From HK1 sp965221725 (GTDB taxonomy: Bacteria > Pseudomonadota > Gammaproteobacteria > HK1), in assembly GCA_965221725.1 (NCBI GenBank), contig OZ244909.1, positions 3,410,001-3,474,000 of the forward strand: DNA of 64,000 nucleotides, in the 5' to 3' direction. Positions within the stretch are counted from its first letter, which is position 1, and each line of letters begins with the position of its first letter. Positions 53,311 through 61,995 of the stretch are shown one piece after another. The notes beneath the pieces are model-generated. The model searched no databases. It worked only from the letters and a program-made list of their open reading frames with translations, and was not told the origin of the DNA. Position numbers and translations under genes: made by a program.

Positions 53311-55203
53311 ATGGCGACATTGCCCAAGCAGGCTGCGGATCGGGCCACCGGGGCCCTTGACGAACTCCGCCGAACAACCGGGGCGGCGTCCCGGGCCATC
53401 GGCCGTACCGCGGAGATCGATGTCGAATTCGTAGTCGAAAACCCGGGGGCGACGGGAAGCACGGTACGGATCGAACGTCCCGACGCTTCGCTTCCGTACC
53501 AGCAGGTGGTGCGCGCCCGCGGGCAGGCGGACTCGGCGGCGCTGAAGCGCCGTCACCACGACGCGGCGTTCCACGCCCGGCACGCGCCGCGCAGCACCCG
53601 CGCCCGGCAGGTGTTCAACGCCCTGGAACAGATGCGGTGCGAGGTGCTCGGCGCCCGGGCGATGGCCGGGGTCGCGATCAATCTCGACGCCGCGCTGGAA
53701 GCGCGGATCGCGGCGCTGAACCTCGGTGACCTCGGAGACTCCGACCAGGCGCCGCTGCCCGAGATGCTCGGGTTGCTCGCCCGCGAAGCCATGCTCGGCC
53801 AGCTCCCCCCGCCCTCGGCGGTGAAGGTGCTGGAGCACTGGCGCCCGAAGATCGAGCGCATGGTGGGGGCCGACCTCGCCGAGCTCTCGCGCTGCGTGCA
53901 TGACCAGGGCGCCTATGCGCAGGCGATGCGCGAGCTGCTGCGCTCCCTCGGATTCTCCGACGAGCAGGCGGACCCGCAGCACGACGCATCCGACGATGAC
54001 GCCGCCGAGAGCGAAGGCGAGCAGAGCGCGACGGACGAAGGCGAGGCCGGCGACGCGGATGCCTCTTCCTCCGAGAGCATGGACGGCGCCGAGATGCGCG
54101 ACGGCGCGGGCGAGGATGAGGCCGACGCCGGCGACATGGAGAGCCTCGACCCCGGCAGCCTCGAATTCGGCGAGGACGACTCCGAGACCCCGGGCGAAGC
54201 GGTGTGGCGCCCCCAGCCGGGACACAACCTCCCCACCCGCGACCTCTATCACGCCTATTGCACCGATTTCGACGAGATCGTGGACGCGGCCGAGCTGTGC
54301 GAGCCGGACGAGCTCAACCGCCTGCGCGCCCACCTGGACCAGCAGCTCTCGCACCTGCAGAGCGTCATCGGCAAGCTCGCCAACCGGCTCCAGCGCCGGT
54401 TGCTGGCGAAACAGGTTCGCTCCTGGGACTTCGATCTCGAGGAGGGCTACCTCGACACCGCCCGGCTCGCGCGGGTGGTCGCCAACCCCACCCACGCCCT
54501 CTCGTACAAGATGGAGAAGGAGACCGGCTTCCGCGACACCGTGGTGAGCCTGCTCATCGACAACTCGGGCTCCATGCGCGGCCGTCCCATCGTGATCGCG
54601 GCCATGAGCGCCGACATCCTCGCCCGCACGCTCGAGCGGTGCGGGGTCAAGGTCGAGATCCTCGGGTTCACCACCCGGGCCTGGAAGGGCGGGCAGTCCC
54701 GGGAGCGGTGGCTCGCGCAGGGCAAGCGCCCGAACGCGGGGCGGCTCAACGATCTGCGCCACATCGTCTACAAGTCCGCGGATCAACCCTGGCGGCGGGC
54801 GCGGCGCAGTCTCGGCATCATGCTGCGCGAGGGGTTGCTGAAGGAGAACATCGACGGCGAGTCGCTGCTGTGGGCGCACCAGCGCCTTCTCGGCCGACCC
54901 GAGCAGCGCCGCATCCTGATGGTCATCAGCGACGGCGCCCCGGTCGACGACTCCACGCTCTCGGTCAATCCGAGCAACTATCTGGAGCGGCACCTGCGCC
55001 AGGTGATCGAGTACATCGAGCACGCGAGCCCGGTGGAGCTGCTCGCCATCGGCATCGGTCACGACGTGACCCGGTACTACCAGCGCGCGGTGACCCTGGT
55101 GGATGCGGAGCAGCTCGGGGGCGCGGTGATGGAGCAGCTCGCGGAACTCTTCGATGCGGACTGGGAGCAGCTTGCGACGCGGCGGCGCAAGGCGGTGCGC
55201 TGA
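53311..55203 (+). CDS. cobT: Cobaltochelatase subunit CobT
   Basis: 630 residues, normal for CobT. The N-terminal helical domain includes ARQVFNALEQMRCEVLGARAM. A highly acidic linker (about residues 225-300, Asp/Glu/Ala/Ser-rich) follows, and the C-terminal von Willebrand A domain has the MIDAS motif LLIDNSGSMRGRP plus VISDGAPVDDSTLS. It forms the AAA+/VWA complex with CobS that drives CobN. The order cobS-cobT is the usual one. Confidence 0.95.
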   Translation: MATLPKQAADRATGALDELRRTTGAASRAIGRTAEIDVEFVVENPGATGSTVRIERPDASLPYQQVVRARGQADSAALKRRHHDAAFHARHAPRSTRARQVFNALEQMRCEVLGARAMAGVAINLDAALEARIAALNLGDLGDSDQAPLPEMLGLLAREAMLGQLPPPSAVKVLEHWRPKIERMVGADLAELSRCVHDQGAYAQAMRELLRSLGFSDEQADPQHDASDDDAAESEGEQSATDEGEAGDADASSSESMDGAEMRDGAGEDEADAGDMESLDPGSLEFGEDDSETPGEAVWRPQPGHNLPTRDLYHAYCTDFDEIVDAAELCEPDELNRLRAHLDQQLSHLQSVIGKLANRLQRRLLAKQVRSWDFDLEEGYLDTARLARVVANPTHALSYKMEKETGFRDTVVSLLIDNSGSMRGRPIVIAAMSADILARTLERCGVKVEILGFTTRAWKGGQSRERWLAQGKRPNAGRLNDLRHIVYKSADQPWRRARRSLGIMLREGLLKENIDGESLLWAHQRLLGRPEQRRILMVISDGAPVDDSTLSVNPSNYLERHLRQVIEYIEHASPVELLAIGIGHDVTRYYQRAVTLVDAEQLGGAVMEQLAELFDADWEQLATRRRKAVR

Positions 55204-55299
55204 CCCCCCCTCCCCGAGCCACCACCCGGCTGCGTTCAACGTTCAACGCGGCCACTCCAGCACCGCCAGTTCGGTCCGCACCCGTCCGGGGAACGCTTG

Positions 55300-55555
55300 G
55301 CGCTCGCCAGGACCAGCACCAGTGCCTCCGCCCACTGCATGGCCTGCACGTGATCGCGCACCCGGCGATGTTGCGTTCGGTGTTCGCCAGATAGTTCTCC
55401 CATTCGTCGGGGGAGAGCACCGGCTCGAAGCCCTCGCGGTACAGATCGATCACCCGCAGCTCGTGGCCCGCATCGCTGAGCGCGGTGCGGGCCGTTTCCA
55501 GCATCGCGGCGCCGAAGCTCGTCTTGTTCGGGCGGCAGAGGACGATCGATCGGGC
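55300..55555 (-). pseudogene. NAD(P)H:quinone oxidoreductase / flavodoxin-like fold, decayed
   Basis: One frame reads SIVLCRPNKTSFGAAMLETAR, then DAGHELRVIDLYREGFEPVL and SPDEWENYLANTERNIAG; this is the N-terminal part of the NQO/ModB-type flavoprotein family. At that point the homology moves by one base into VRDHVQAMQWAEALVLV, and then ends before the expected YPTWW active-site segment. The start codon, one base and the C-terminal two thirds are missing. It lies between cobT and the importer binding-protein gene. Confidence 0.7.
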
Positions 55556-55575
55556 CGCGCCCCGCCGGCCTCCCG

Positions 55576-56595
55576 TCAGCCGCCGGCGAGCTTCTTCTTG
55601 ATGTCGAGTCCGTGACCCTTGTTGACGAACTGGTCGGTCGCGACCTTCGAGAGGTCCACCGCGCCGGCCTCGATGATGCCGGCGGTCACCGCGAGGTCGT
55701 GGAACGCCTTGACCCGCGCGAGGCTCATCGCCCCGATCCCCTGCGTCTCGGCCTCGCCCACGTCGATGATCCCGAGCCGCGCGAACTGGTCCATCTCCGC
55801 GTCGAGCTTCTCGACCGTCATCTCCGGGTTGTGCGCCATGATCGCCGCGTAGGCGGCGGTGCGGTCGCCGTAGATGAAGTTGTACCAGCCCTCGATGGTG
55901 GCGTTGACGAACCGCTGCACCAGGTCCGGGTTGTCACGCACGAGCTCCCAGCGCGTCTCCACCGTGGTGGAGTACGTGCTCCATCCGTTGTCGGCGAGCA
56001 GGTGGGTCTCCACCTCGGCGCCCGCGGCGGCGGCGTACAGGGGTTCGGCCGTCGCGTAGCCCTGCTGCACGATCGAGGTGTCGCTCAGGAACTGCGCCAG
56101 GTTGTAGCCGTAGGGGCGGAGCTGCTCGTCGCGAAAGCCGTGCTCGGCCACCATCCAGCGCCAGAAGCTGAACTGCCCGTCCTTCGAGATCAGTACCGTG
56201 GGCGCCTGCGCGAGCCCCGCGAAGCCGCCCTCGTACATCCCGCGATGGGCCAGAAGCGCCTGCGGATCCTTCTGGAAGAAGGCGGCGACCACCACGGTGG
56301 GAATGTCGTTGCGGACATTGTCGAACGACAACAGCAGGTTGCCGGTCATCAGGAAGTCGATGCGCCCCGCCGGCAGCATCGGCCGATTGTTCATCTGCGG
56401 GCCGCCCATCATGATCTCGACATCGAGCCCGTACCGCTCGTAGGTGCCGTCGGCCTGCGCCTGGTAGAACCCGCCATGGCCGCCCTGCGCCAGCCAGTTG
56501 GTGGCCATGGTCACCTTGTCGGTGGCGGCTGCGAACCCCGGAACCCCGGCGATCGCGGCGGCCGCGAGCAGCGTTTTCAGCAGTGGTTTCCTCAT
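55576..56595 (-). CDS. ABC transporter solute-binding protein, NMT1/THI5-SsuA type
   Basis: 339 residues. The signal peptide is MRKPLLKTLLAAAAIAGVPGFAAA. The fold is shown by TMATNWLAQGGHGGFYQAQADG, YERYGLDVEIMMGGPQMN, GRIDFLMTGNLLLSFDN and QQGYATAEPLYA. This class binds thiamine-pyrimidine precursors, sulfonates, nitrate or other small organics. It is the last gene of the minus-strand transporter, oxidase and amidohydrolase cluster, separated from the oxidase stop by 73 bp of GGTC/TCGG-rich short repeats. Confidence 0.92.
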   Translation of the reverse strand: MRKPLLKTLLAAAAIAGVPGFAAATDKVTMATNWLAQGGHGGFYQAQADGTYERYGLDVEIMMGGPQMNNRPMLPAGRIDFLMTGNLLLSFDNVRNDIPTVVVAAFFQKDPQALLAHRGMYEGGFAGLAQAPTVLISKDGQFSFWRWMVAEHGFRDEQLRPYGYNLAQFLSDTSIVQQGYATAEPLYAAAAGAEVETHLLADNGWSTYSTTVETRWELVRDNPDLVQRFVNATIEGWYNFIYGDRTAAYAAIMAHNPEMTVEKLDAEMDQFARLGIIDVGEAETQGIGAMSLARVKAFHDLAVTAGIIEAGAVDLSKVATDQFVNKGHGLDIKKKLAGG

Positions 56596-56668
56596 CGTCG
56601 TGTCTCCTTGGTCGTCGGTGGGTGGTCTTCGGTCAATCGGTCGCTCGGCCCGTTGGTCAATCGATCGG

Positions 56669-58060
56669 TCAGTCGGCCGGCCAGCCGGTCTTCGCCATGT
56701 CGGCGGTCCATCCCCGGGTCTTGCCGGGATTCATCAGGCCGCAGGGGTCGGCCCGGCGCTTGAATTCGATCTGCGCGACGTTGATTTCCTTCATGCCGCC
56801 GTCCTCGATGGTGACGACATGGGGATCGAAGATGGTACAGCCGTCACGCTCCTCAAGCTCGGCGATCAGCCGATACATCGCCTCGCGCCCACGATAGCGC
56901 ACGAGCGGCAGGGCGAAGATCTGCACCTCTCCACCCATCCGGGCCATCTCGTGGTGCCAGTACACCTCGTCGCCGTAGCGCTCCATCTGGCGCTGCACGA
57001 GATCGGGATCGAAAGGGTGCGGATAGGCGACCTGGAGGTAGGTCCAGCCCCGGTCCACCTGCAGGGCCTGGAGCGTGGTGTGGTTCCAGCCGCACTCCCA
57101 GGCGGGAGGCAGGCGCTTGCTCGCGAGAGTCTGCGCGTTCATCGCGAAGGAGGTCCGGCCCGCGTGCGCGGCGGCCAGGGTGCGAAACCGCGGCGTCTCG
57201 GGCGGCGCGACCATGGCGAACACCGCGTCGCGATCGGGCGGGAACAGATCGCCGAACCGGCGGTAGTAGGGTGCGAAGCGGCGTTCGACCGGGGTCAGCA
57301 GGTAGCAGTCGAGCCCTTCGGCCTGCGCCGCCATGGCGAAGCGCAGGGCCTTCGCGTAACCGTCGAACAGCGCCGCGCAGTGCATCCAGTCGGTCGCCGG
57401 CGTGAGGGCGACCACGAGCTCGACCACGATCCCGTTGGTGCCGTAGGCGTGGTGGACCTTCTGCACATCCTGCCCGTGCAGCTCGATGACCTGCGGCTCG
57501 GGTTCGACGGTGAGGACCCGGGCCCAGGTGACGTTGCCGGGGTCGCGCAGCATGCCGTGACGCAGCGAGCCGACCCCTCCCGAGCCGCCGGCGAGAAACC
57601 CGCCGATGGTCGCCACGCGCCGGGTGGAGGGATACATCACCAGTTCCTGCCCGGTCTCGCGCGCGGCGTCGTCGATGTTTGCGATGCGCGCCCCCGCCTC
57701 GACCCGGACTCGCCCCGGTGCGATCTCGATGACCTGGTCGAGCCGGGTGAGGTCCATCACCACCCCGCCTGCGAGCGGTACGCACTGCCCGTAGTTGCCG
57801 GTGCCGCCGCCGCGCACCGTGATCGGTACCCGGTGGCGGGCGATGACCGAGGCCGCCCGCCGCACCTCGTCCTGATCCCGCGGAATGACGACGAGCTCGG
57901 CGGTGAGTCCCTCCAACCGCTCGGCGAGGATGGGGCTGTACCAGTAATAGTCCTTCGACCGCGCCCGCAGGAGGGCCGGGGCGTCGCTCGATTCGACGCC
58001 CCCGAGCTCCGCGCGCAGTGCCGCCCAGTCGATATCCCGCCGTTCGATGGCTCCGTTCAT
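56669..58060 (-). CDS. FAD-linked oxidase (PCMH-type flavoenzyme)
   Basis: 463 residues from ATG 58060, which lies five bases after the permease stop. The PCMH FAD-binding domain is clear: VPITVRGGGTGNYGQCVPLAGGVVMDLTRLD, GARIANIDDAARETG and ATIGGFLAGGSGGVGSLRHGML. A C-terminal substrate domain ends IEFKRRADPCGLMNPGKTRG, the usual glycolate-oxidase/VAO-type close. The family oxidises hydroxy-acids, alcohols or phenols. Its position between transporter permease and binding protein suggests that the imported compound, or its hydrolysis product, is the substrate. Confidence 0.9.
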   Translation of the reverse strand: MNGAIERRDIDWAALRAELGGVESSDAPALLRARSKDYYWYSPILAERLEGLTAELVVIPRDQDEVRRAASVIARHRVPITVRGGGTGNYGQCVPLAGGVVMDLTRLDQVIEIAPGRVRVEAGARIANIDDAARETGQELVMYPSTRRVATIGGFLAGGSGGVGSLRHGMLRDPGNVTWARVLTVEPEPQVIELHGQDVQKVHHAYGTNGIVVELVVALTPATDWMHCAALFDGYAKALRFAMAAQAEGLDCYLLTPVERRFAPYYRRFGDLFPPDRDAVFAMVAPPETPRFRTLAAAHAGRTSFAMNAQTLASKRLPPAWECGWNHTTLQALQVDRGWTYLQVAYPHPFDPDLVQRQMERYGDEVYWHHEMARMGGEVQIFALPLVRYRGREAMYRLIAELEERDGCTIFDPHVVTIEDGGMKEINVAQIEFKRRADPCGLMNPGKTRGWTADMAKTGWPAD

Positions 58061-58065
58061 GCCGC

Positions 58066-58890
58066 CTACCTCTCGCGCTCCATCTCGCTCTCGTGCCAGT
58101 GCCCGAGGACCGCGTTCGAGAGCCAGCTCGTGAACAGGAAGATGGTGATGCCGAGCAGGGACACGAGCAGCAGTACCGCGAACATGCGGGGGATCTCGTT
58201 GCGGAAGCCCGACTCCAGGATCCTGGATGCGAGCCCCGTGTTCTGCCCCGCCGCCCCGGCCACGAATTCCGCCACCACCGCGCCGATGAGCGACAGGCCC
58301 CCCGCGATCTTCAGCGCCGCCATGAAATAGGGCAGGGCCGAAGGTGCGAGCAGCAGCCGCATCCGCTGCCAGCGCGTGGCGCCGTAGAGCGTGAACAGAT
58401 CGCGCAGGTTGTGGTCGGCGCTGCGCAGCCCGATCACGGTGGAGGAGAGGATGGGGAAGAACGCCACGATCCACGCGCACACGAGCAGCGCCGCGAACGT
58501 GTTGCTCACGTAGATGAGGATCAGCGGCGCGATGGCGACCACCGGGGTCACCTGCAGCACCACCGCGAAGGGAAAGAGGCTCATCTCCACCGTGCGCGAG
58601 AGCGCGAAGCACATCCCGATCAGCACGCCCCCGACGATGGCGAGCCCGAGCGCGCACGCGGTCAGCTTCACCGTGAACCAGAGCGAACCGGTGAGGGAGG
58701 AGAAGTCGCGCACCAGGGTGGAGGCGATGAGGCTCGGGGCGGGAATGAGATAGTGCGGAATCTCGTGGTAGCGCACGAGGAACTCCCAGAGCCCGAGCGC
58801 CGCCGCCAGCGTCAGGGCCGGCATCGCGAACGGCAGTACCCGCCACGCCGGGCGCGGGGCGGGGCCGGAATCGAGCCGCGCCGCGCCCAT
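58066..58890 (-). CDS. ABC transporter permease, SsuC/TauC type
   Basis: 274 residues from ATG 58890; the open frame extends to 59010 but the added residues are not conserved-looking. Hydrophobic helices and the coupling loop DLFTLYGATRWQRMRLLLAPSALPYFMAALK (EAA-like) mark a BPD-type permease. VVAEFVAGAAGQNTGLASRI is the typical GxG-rich SsuC segment. It works with the ATPase upstream and the NMT1-type binding protein downstream. Confidence 0.9.
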   Translation of the reverse strand: MGAARLDSGPAPRPAWRVLPFAMPALTLAAALGLWEFLVRYHEIPHYLIPAPSLIASTLVRDFSSLTGSLWFTVKLTACALGLAIVGGVLIGMCFALSRTVEMSLFPFAVVLQVTPVVAIAPLILIYVSNTFAALLVCAWIVAFFPILSSTVIGLRSADHNLRDLFTLYGATRWQRMRLLLAPSALPYFMAALKIAGGLSLIGAVVAEFVAGAAGQNTGLASRILESGFRNEIPRMFAVLLLVSLLGITIFLFTSWLSNAVLGHWHESEMERER

Positions 58891-59055
58891 CACCCGGCCA
58901 CCTTCGGGTGGCGCGGGCAGGGGCCGGAACCACCCGCCGCCGGCCGACCACGGGGTGAAGAGGGCCGCGCCGCCGGCGGCGAGTCGGAAGACAGTGACCT
59001 GCGGTCGCACCGGAGCGCCGGGCGCAGGCAGGGGCCGGTGGTCCCGGCCGGGGCG

Positions 59056-59982
59056 TCAGTCGCCGGGCGCATGATCCCCTGCCGCATGATCCATGGTCTC
59101 CGCGAGCGCCTCGCTGACGATGCGGCAGCGGGTGGCGTACTCGGCGGTAGTGCGGTACTGCTCGGTGCGCGGGGAGCCGTCGGCGAGATCGATCTCGTCC
59201 ACGGCGCGGCCGGGGCGGGCGCCCATCACGATGACGCGGCTCGAGAGATACACGGATTCGAACACGGAGTGGGTCACGAAGACCACGGTGAGCTTCCGCG
59301 CTTCCCACAGTGCGAGCACGTCGTTGTTGAGCTTGAATCGGGTCATCTCGTCGAGCGCCGCGAACGGCTCGTCCATCAGCAGCAGCCGCGGCTTCACCAC
59401 CATCGCCCGCGCAATGGACACCCGCATCTTCATGCCCCCCGACAGCTCGCGCGGCCAGGCGGTGGCGGAGTCCAGAAGGCCCACGGAGGCGAGCGACGCC
59501 TCCACGTCCGCCCGCGCCGCCGCCTTGCCGATGCCCTTGAGCCGCAACGGCAGCCAGACATTGTCGAACACCGTCGCCCACGGCATCAGGGTGGCGTCCT
59601 GAAAGACGAATCCCATGTCTCCGGCCGTGTCCCGGGCCGTGTTCCTGGCCGCGTCCCCGGCCGCGTCCCCGGCCGTGTCGCGGGTCATATTCCCGGCCAT
59701 ATTCCCGGCCGGGCTCCGGGCCGCATCTCCGGCAACCCCACGCTCGGCAACCCCACCGGCGCCCGGGGTTTGCCCGTCGAGGGTGATGGTGCCCGCGGAC
59801 GGCGCCAGCAGCCCCGCCATCATCCTGAGCACGGTGCTCTTCCCGCAGCCCGACGGGCCGAGCAGGCTGACGAATTCGCCGTCGCGGATGGCGAGCGACA
59901 GACCGTCCACCGCCACCGTGCCACGGCCGAAACGCCTCGACACGCCCCGCATTTCGATGAGGGCGCGGCCTGCCTCCGGCAT
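59056..59982 (-). CDS. ABC transporter ATP-binding protein, SsuB/TauB type, with repeat insertion
   Basis: 308 residues from ATG 59982. Walker A GPSGCGKS is at 42-49, Q-loop Q128, signature LSGGM 180-184, Walker B LLLMDE 200-205 and H-loop His238. Between TITLDG (about 70) and GFVFQ (124) there is an insertion of roughly 45 residues made of four-residue units such as AGDA, ARDT, ARNT, AGNM. The normal connection there is about ten residues. All ATPase motifs remain in frame, so the protein is probably functional. It energises the SsuC/NMT1-type importer. Confidence 0.88.
   Translation of the reverse strand: MPEAGRALIEMRGVSRRFGRGTVAVDGLSLAIRDGEFVSLLGPSGCGKSTVLRMMAGLLAPSAGTITLDGQTPGAGGVAERGVAGDAARSPAGNMAGNMTRDTAGDAAGDAARNTARDTAGDMGFVFQDATLMPWATVFDNVWLPLRLKGIGKAAARADVEASLASVGLLDSATAWPRELSGGMKMRVSIARAMVVKPRLLLMDEPFAALDEMTRFKLNNDVLALWEARKLTVVFVTHSVFESVYLSSRVIVMGARPGRAVDEIDLADGSPRTEQYRTTAEYATRCRIVSEALAETMDHAAGDHAPGD
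59616..59737 (-). repeat. 12-bp tandem repeat inside ABC ATPase
   Basis: About nine to ten imperfect copies of a 12-bp unit (plus strand like GTCCCCGGCCGC). Because 12 is a multiple of three, the frame is kept. It encodes the Gly/Ala/Asp/Asn-rich insertion between the Walker A and Q-loop of the SsuB-type ATPase. Confidence 0.85.
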
Positions 59983-60011
59983 TTCCTGCGCCGCGGGCAC
60001 CCGCCGACCGC

Positions 60012-60812
60012 TCACCACTCCGGCTTGTTCGCGAGCCCGTCGAGAGACACGCGATCGATATCGACGAGCGCTTCGACCAGCCGCTCGACCGCGAACGCCA
60101 CGGTCGCCTCGCCCTTCTCCAGCGTGGCGGCGGCGGCGTTGCCGCACGCCCCGGCCGGGTTGAGGTCTTCGATCTGCCACGCTGGCCGCGCCCCCCGGGC
60201 AAGCGAGAGATGCCGGCTGCCGGCCTCCCAGTCACGGGTGCGGGAGTGGAAATCGCGAGCCCTGGTCATGTCGACGTGGTCCGGGTCGAGCGACAGCATC
60301 ACCGAAGTCTCCATCTCGCCGGCATGGATCCCATGGCGGAGTTCATCCTGCGGATACATCCCCTCCGGCAGGCCGCCCGCCCACCAGTTCATGCAGACCA
60401 CGAACATCTCATGGCGCACGCGCAGTTCCCGGGCGACGATGTCGATGACCGGAATGTTGCCGCCATGCGAGTTGAACAGCACCATCTTGCGGACCCCGGC
60501 GCGGGCGACCGAGGCGCCGATCTCGCACCACGCCGCAATCACCGTCCCGGCGCTCAGGGTCAGCGTTCCGGGATAGCTCAGGTGCTCGTTGCTCTTGCCG
60601 ATGGCCTGGGTCGGGAGGAAGACGGCGGGGCTGTCCGCGGGCAGCGCATCGGCCAGCCTGCGCGCCAGTGCATCGGCCACGCAGGCATCGACCGACAGCG
60701 GCAGGTGCGGGCCATGCTGCTCCACCGCGCCGACGGGAAGCACCGCAATCAGTCGTTCGCGCGGCAGGCGCGAGAACTCCTCGCTCGTGTAGTCGATCCA
60801 GAAACGTTTCAT
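60012..60812 (-). CDS. Creatininase-family amidohydrolase
   Basis: 266 residues. The metal site is laid out as in the family: LPVGAVEQHGPHLPLSVDAC (Glu, His, Asp), FNSHGGNIPVID (His) and GIHAGEMETSVML (Glu). Members include creatininase, the ArfB formylamide hydrolase and MftE. The gene heads the minus-strand cluster of ATPase, permease, FAD oxidase and binding protein. It probably hydrolyses a cyclic or linear amide of the imported compound. The substrate cannot be fixed from sequence alone. Confidence 0.92.
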   Translation of the reverse strand: MKRFWIDYTSEEFSRLPRERLIAVLPVGAVEQHGPHLPLSVDACVADALARRLADALPADSPAVFLPTQAIGKSNEHLSYPGTLTLSAGTVIAAWCEIGASVARAGVRKMVLFNSHGGNIPVIDIVARELRVRHEMFVVCMNWWAGGLPEGMYPQDELRHGIHAGEMETSVMLSLDPDHVDMTRARDFHSRTRDWEAGSRHLSLARGARPAWQIEDLNPAGACGNAAAATLEKGEATVAFAVERLVEALVDIDRVSLDGLANKPEW

Positions 60813-61313
60813 CCGTCATTCCCGCCAGGCCGGAATCCGCTCTCGAAATTGCCCCTCAGTATGCGCTGAAAAACGCCATCCATGGAGTTTTTCATGGTCG
60901 CAGAGCGTGGCTCTGTCTTGCTCTCGGGTGCAATGACTGATGTCGCCGAATCCGGCGGCACATCCTCGTGCCGCCAAGGAAGCTCCGAGATGAATTGTAC
61001 TTCAGCCGTTCCCGCCGGGCCGAAGCACGCGCTCGAAAATCGCCCTCACCGGATGCCCCGGAGGCCGAAATCTCGGAGGACTCCCGCCGCATAATGGCTT
61101 TCCGGCCCATCGACGGGGATGAATGGTTGCGAGCGGGCCGCCTCCGCCGGGCAGGGCTCGTTTTTTGTCCGGCGGCGGTTGATGTGAGCGCGTTCAACGG
61201 GTCATTGGGGGGAGAGTTTCGTTGTCTGGATGTCCGTTCGGGCCGCAAAATGGTCCTGCCCCGCCGGGCCGAAGCACGCTGGGTTCCGGATGAATCGGAG
61301 TACACTGCCCGCC
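60813..61313. other. 500-bp intergenic region with dispersed CCCGCCGGGCCGAAGC-type repeats
   Basis: No gene is seen. Three related motifs occur: CCCGCCAGGCCGGAATCCGC near 60828, CCCGCCGGGCCGAAGCACGC near 61012, and the same again near 61259. The first two are followed by CTCGAAA...CGCCC...TCA, so they are diverged copies of a small dispersed element, possibly REP-like. Confidence 0.5.
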
Positions 61314-61787
61314 ATGACCGCGTGGTTGCCGCACAATCCGAGCTCCGTGCCGCCATCGGCGCCGCCGCGCCGGCGACCCGACGCCCGGGGCGCTTCCGGG
61401 CGGTCGCGCCGGACTCTGTATCTTGCGGGGCTCCTGTTCGTCGTCGCCTTTGCGTGGGCGGCCGGCGTTCTCGACCGGGCCGCCGCCCTCGGCGTGAGAT
61501 TCTTCGAACTCTACGCCCAGTCCCAGCTCGTGATGCTCAAGGCCGCCGGCCATGTGACCGACGGACGCGCCGAGTACGCCGTCCTTCTCGACGACACGGT
61601 GACCATCGCCGCGCTCGAGGTGGAGCTCGAACCAATGACCACCATGCGCTACGAACGCGAGTCGGCGGTGCCGGGCTGGATCGTCGTTTCCGTGCGAGCC
61701 GGCGACCGCGATGCGGTGAGCGCACTGAAATCCGCGGAATTCGCCCGCCTCGTGATCCCGAACCGGGGACTCTGGATCTGTCACTGA
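61314..61787 (+). CDS. Membrane-anchored hypothetical protein
   Basis: 157 residues from ATG 61314; TACACT lies eleven bases upstream as a possible -10. A Pro/Arg-rich N-terminus is followed by one hydrophobic helix (RTLYLAGLLFVVAFAWAAGVL, about residues 33-53). A small alpha/beta domain comes last, with LDDTVTIAALEVELEPMTTM and VIPNRGLWICH. The topology suggests a periplasmic C-terminal domain. The family is not recognised. Confidence 0.6.
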   Translation: MTAWLPHNPSSVPPSAPPRRRPDARGASGRSRRTLYLAGLLFVVAFAWAAGVLDRAAALGVRFFELYAQSQLVMLKAAGHVTDGRAEYAVLLDDTVTIAALEVELEPMTTMRYERESAVPGWIVVSVRAGDRDAVSALKSAEFARLVIPNRGLWICH

Positions 61788-61995
61788 GGCCCCCGGCATG
61801 ACCGGTCAGGCCGAGTGTCCCGTGATGGCCGGTGTTGCCCGAGGCAGCCACAAAGCCTTTCGGACCCGAGCCCATGAGCGCAAGGACCCTGGTTGGAATG
61901 ATTCTTGAGGGTTATGGCGGGAAATCACGAAGACGCCACACCAAGGGCAGCGCGGCGGTTTTCCTCGCCGGCACGGGAATGAATCGTGCTAAAAG
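61788..61995. other. Convergent intergenic region, nothing recognised
   Basis: About 200 bp between two convergent genes. No hairpin with a T-tract is obvious. Confidence 0.35.

Noticed and set aside
56669..60235. Single 1,188-codon minus frame
   Set aside because: It merely continues the FAD-oxidase frame upstream; beyond 58060 it is out of phase with the permease and ATPase genes.
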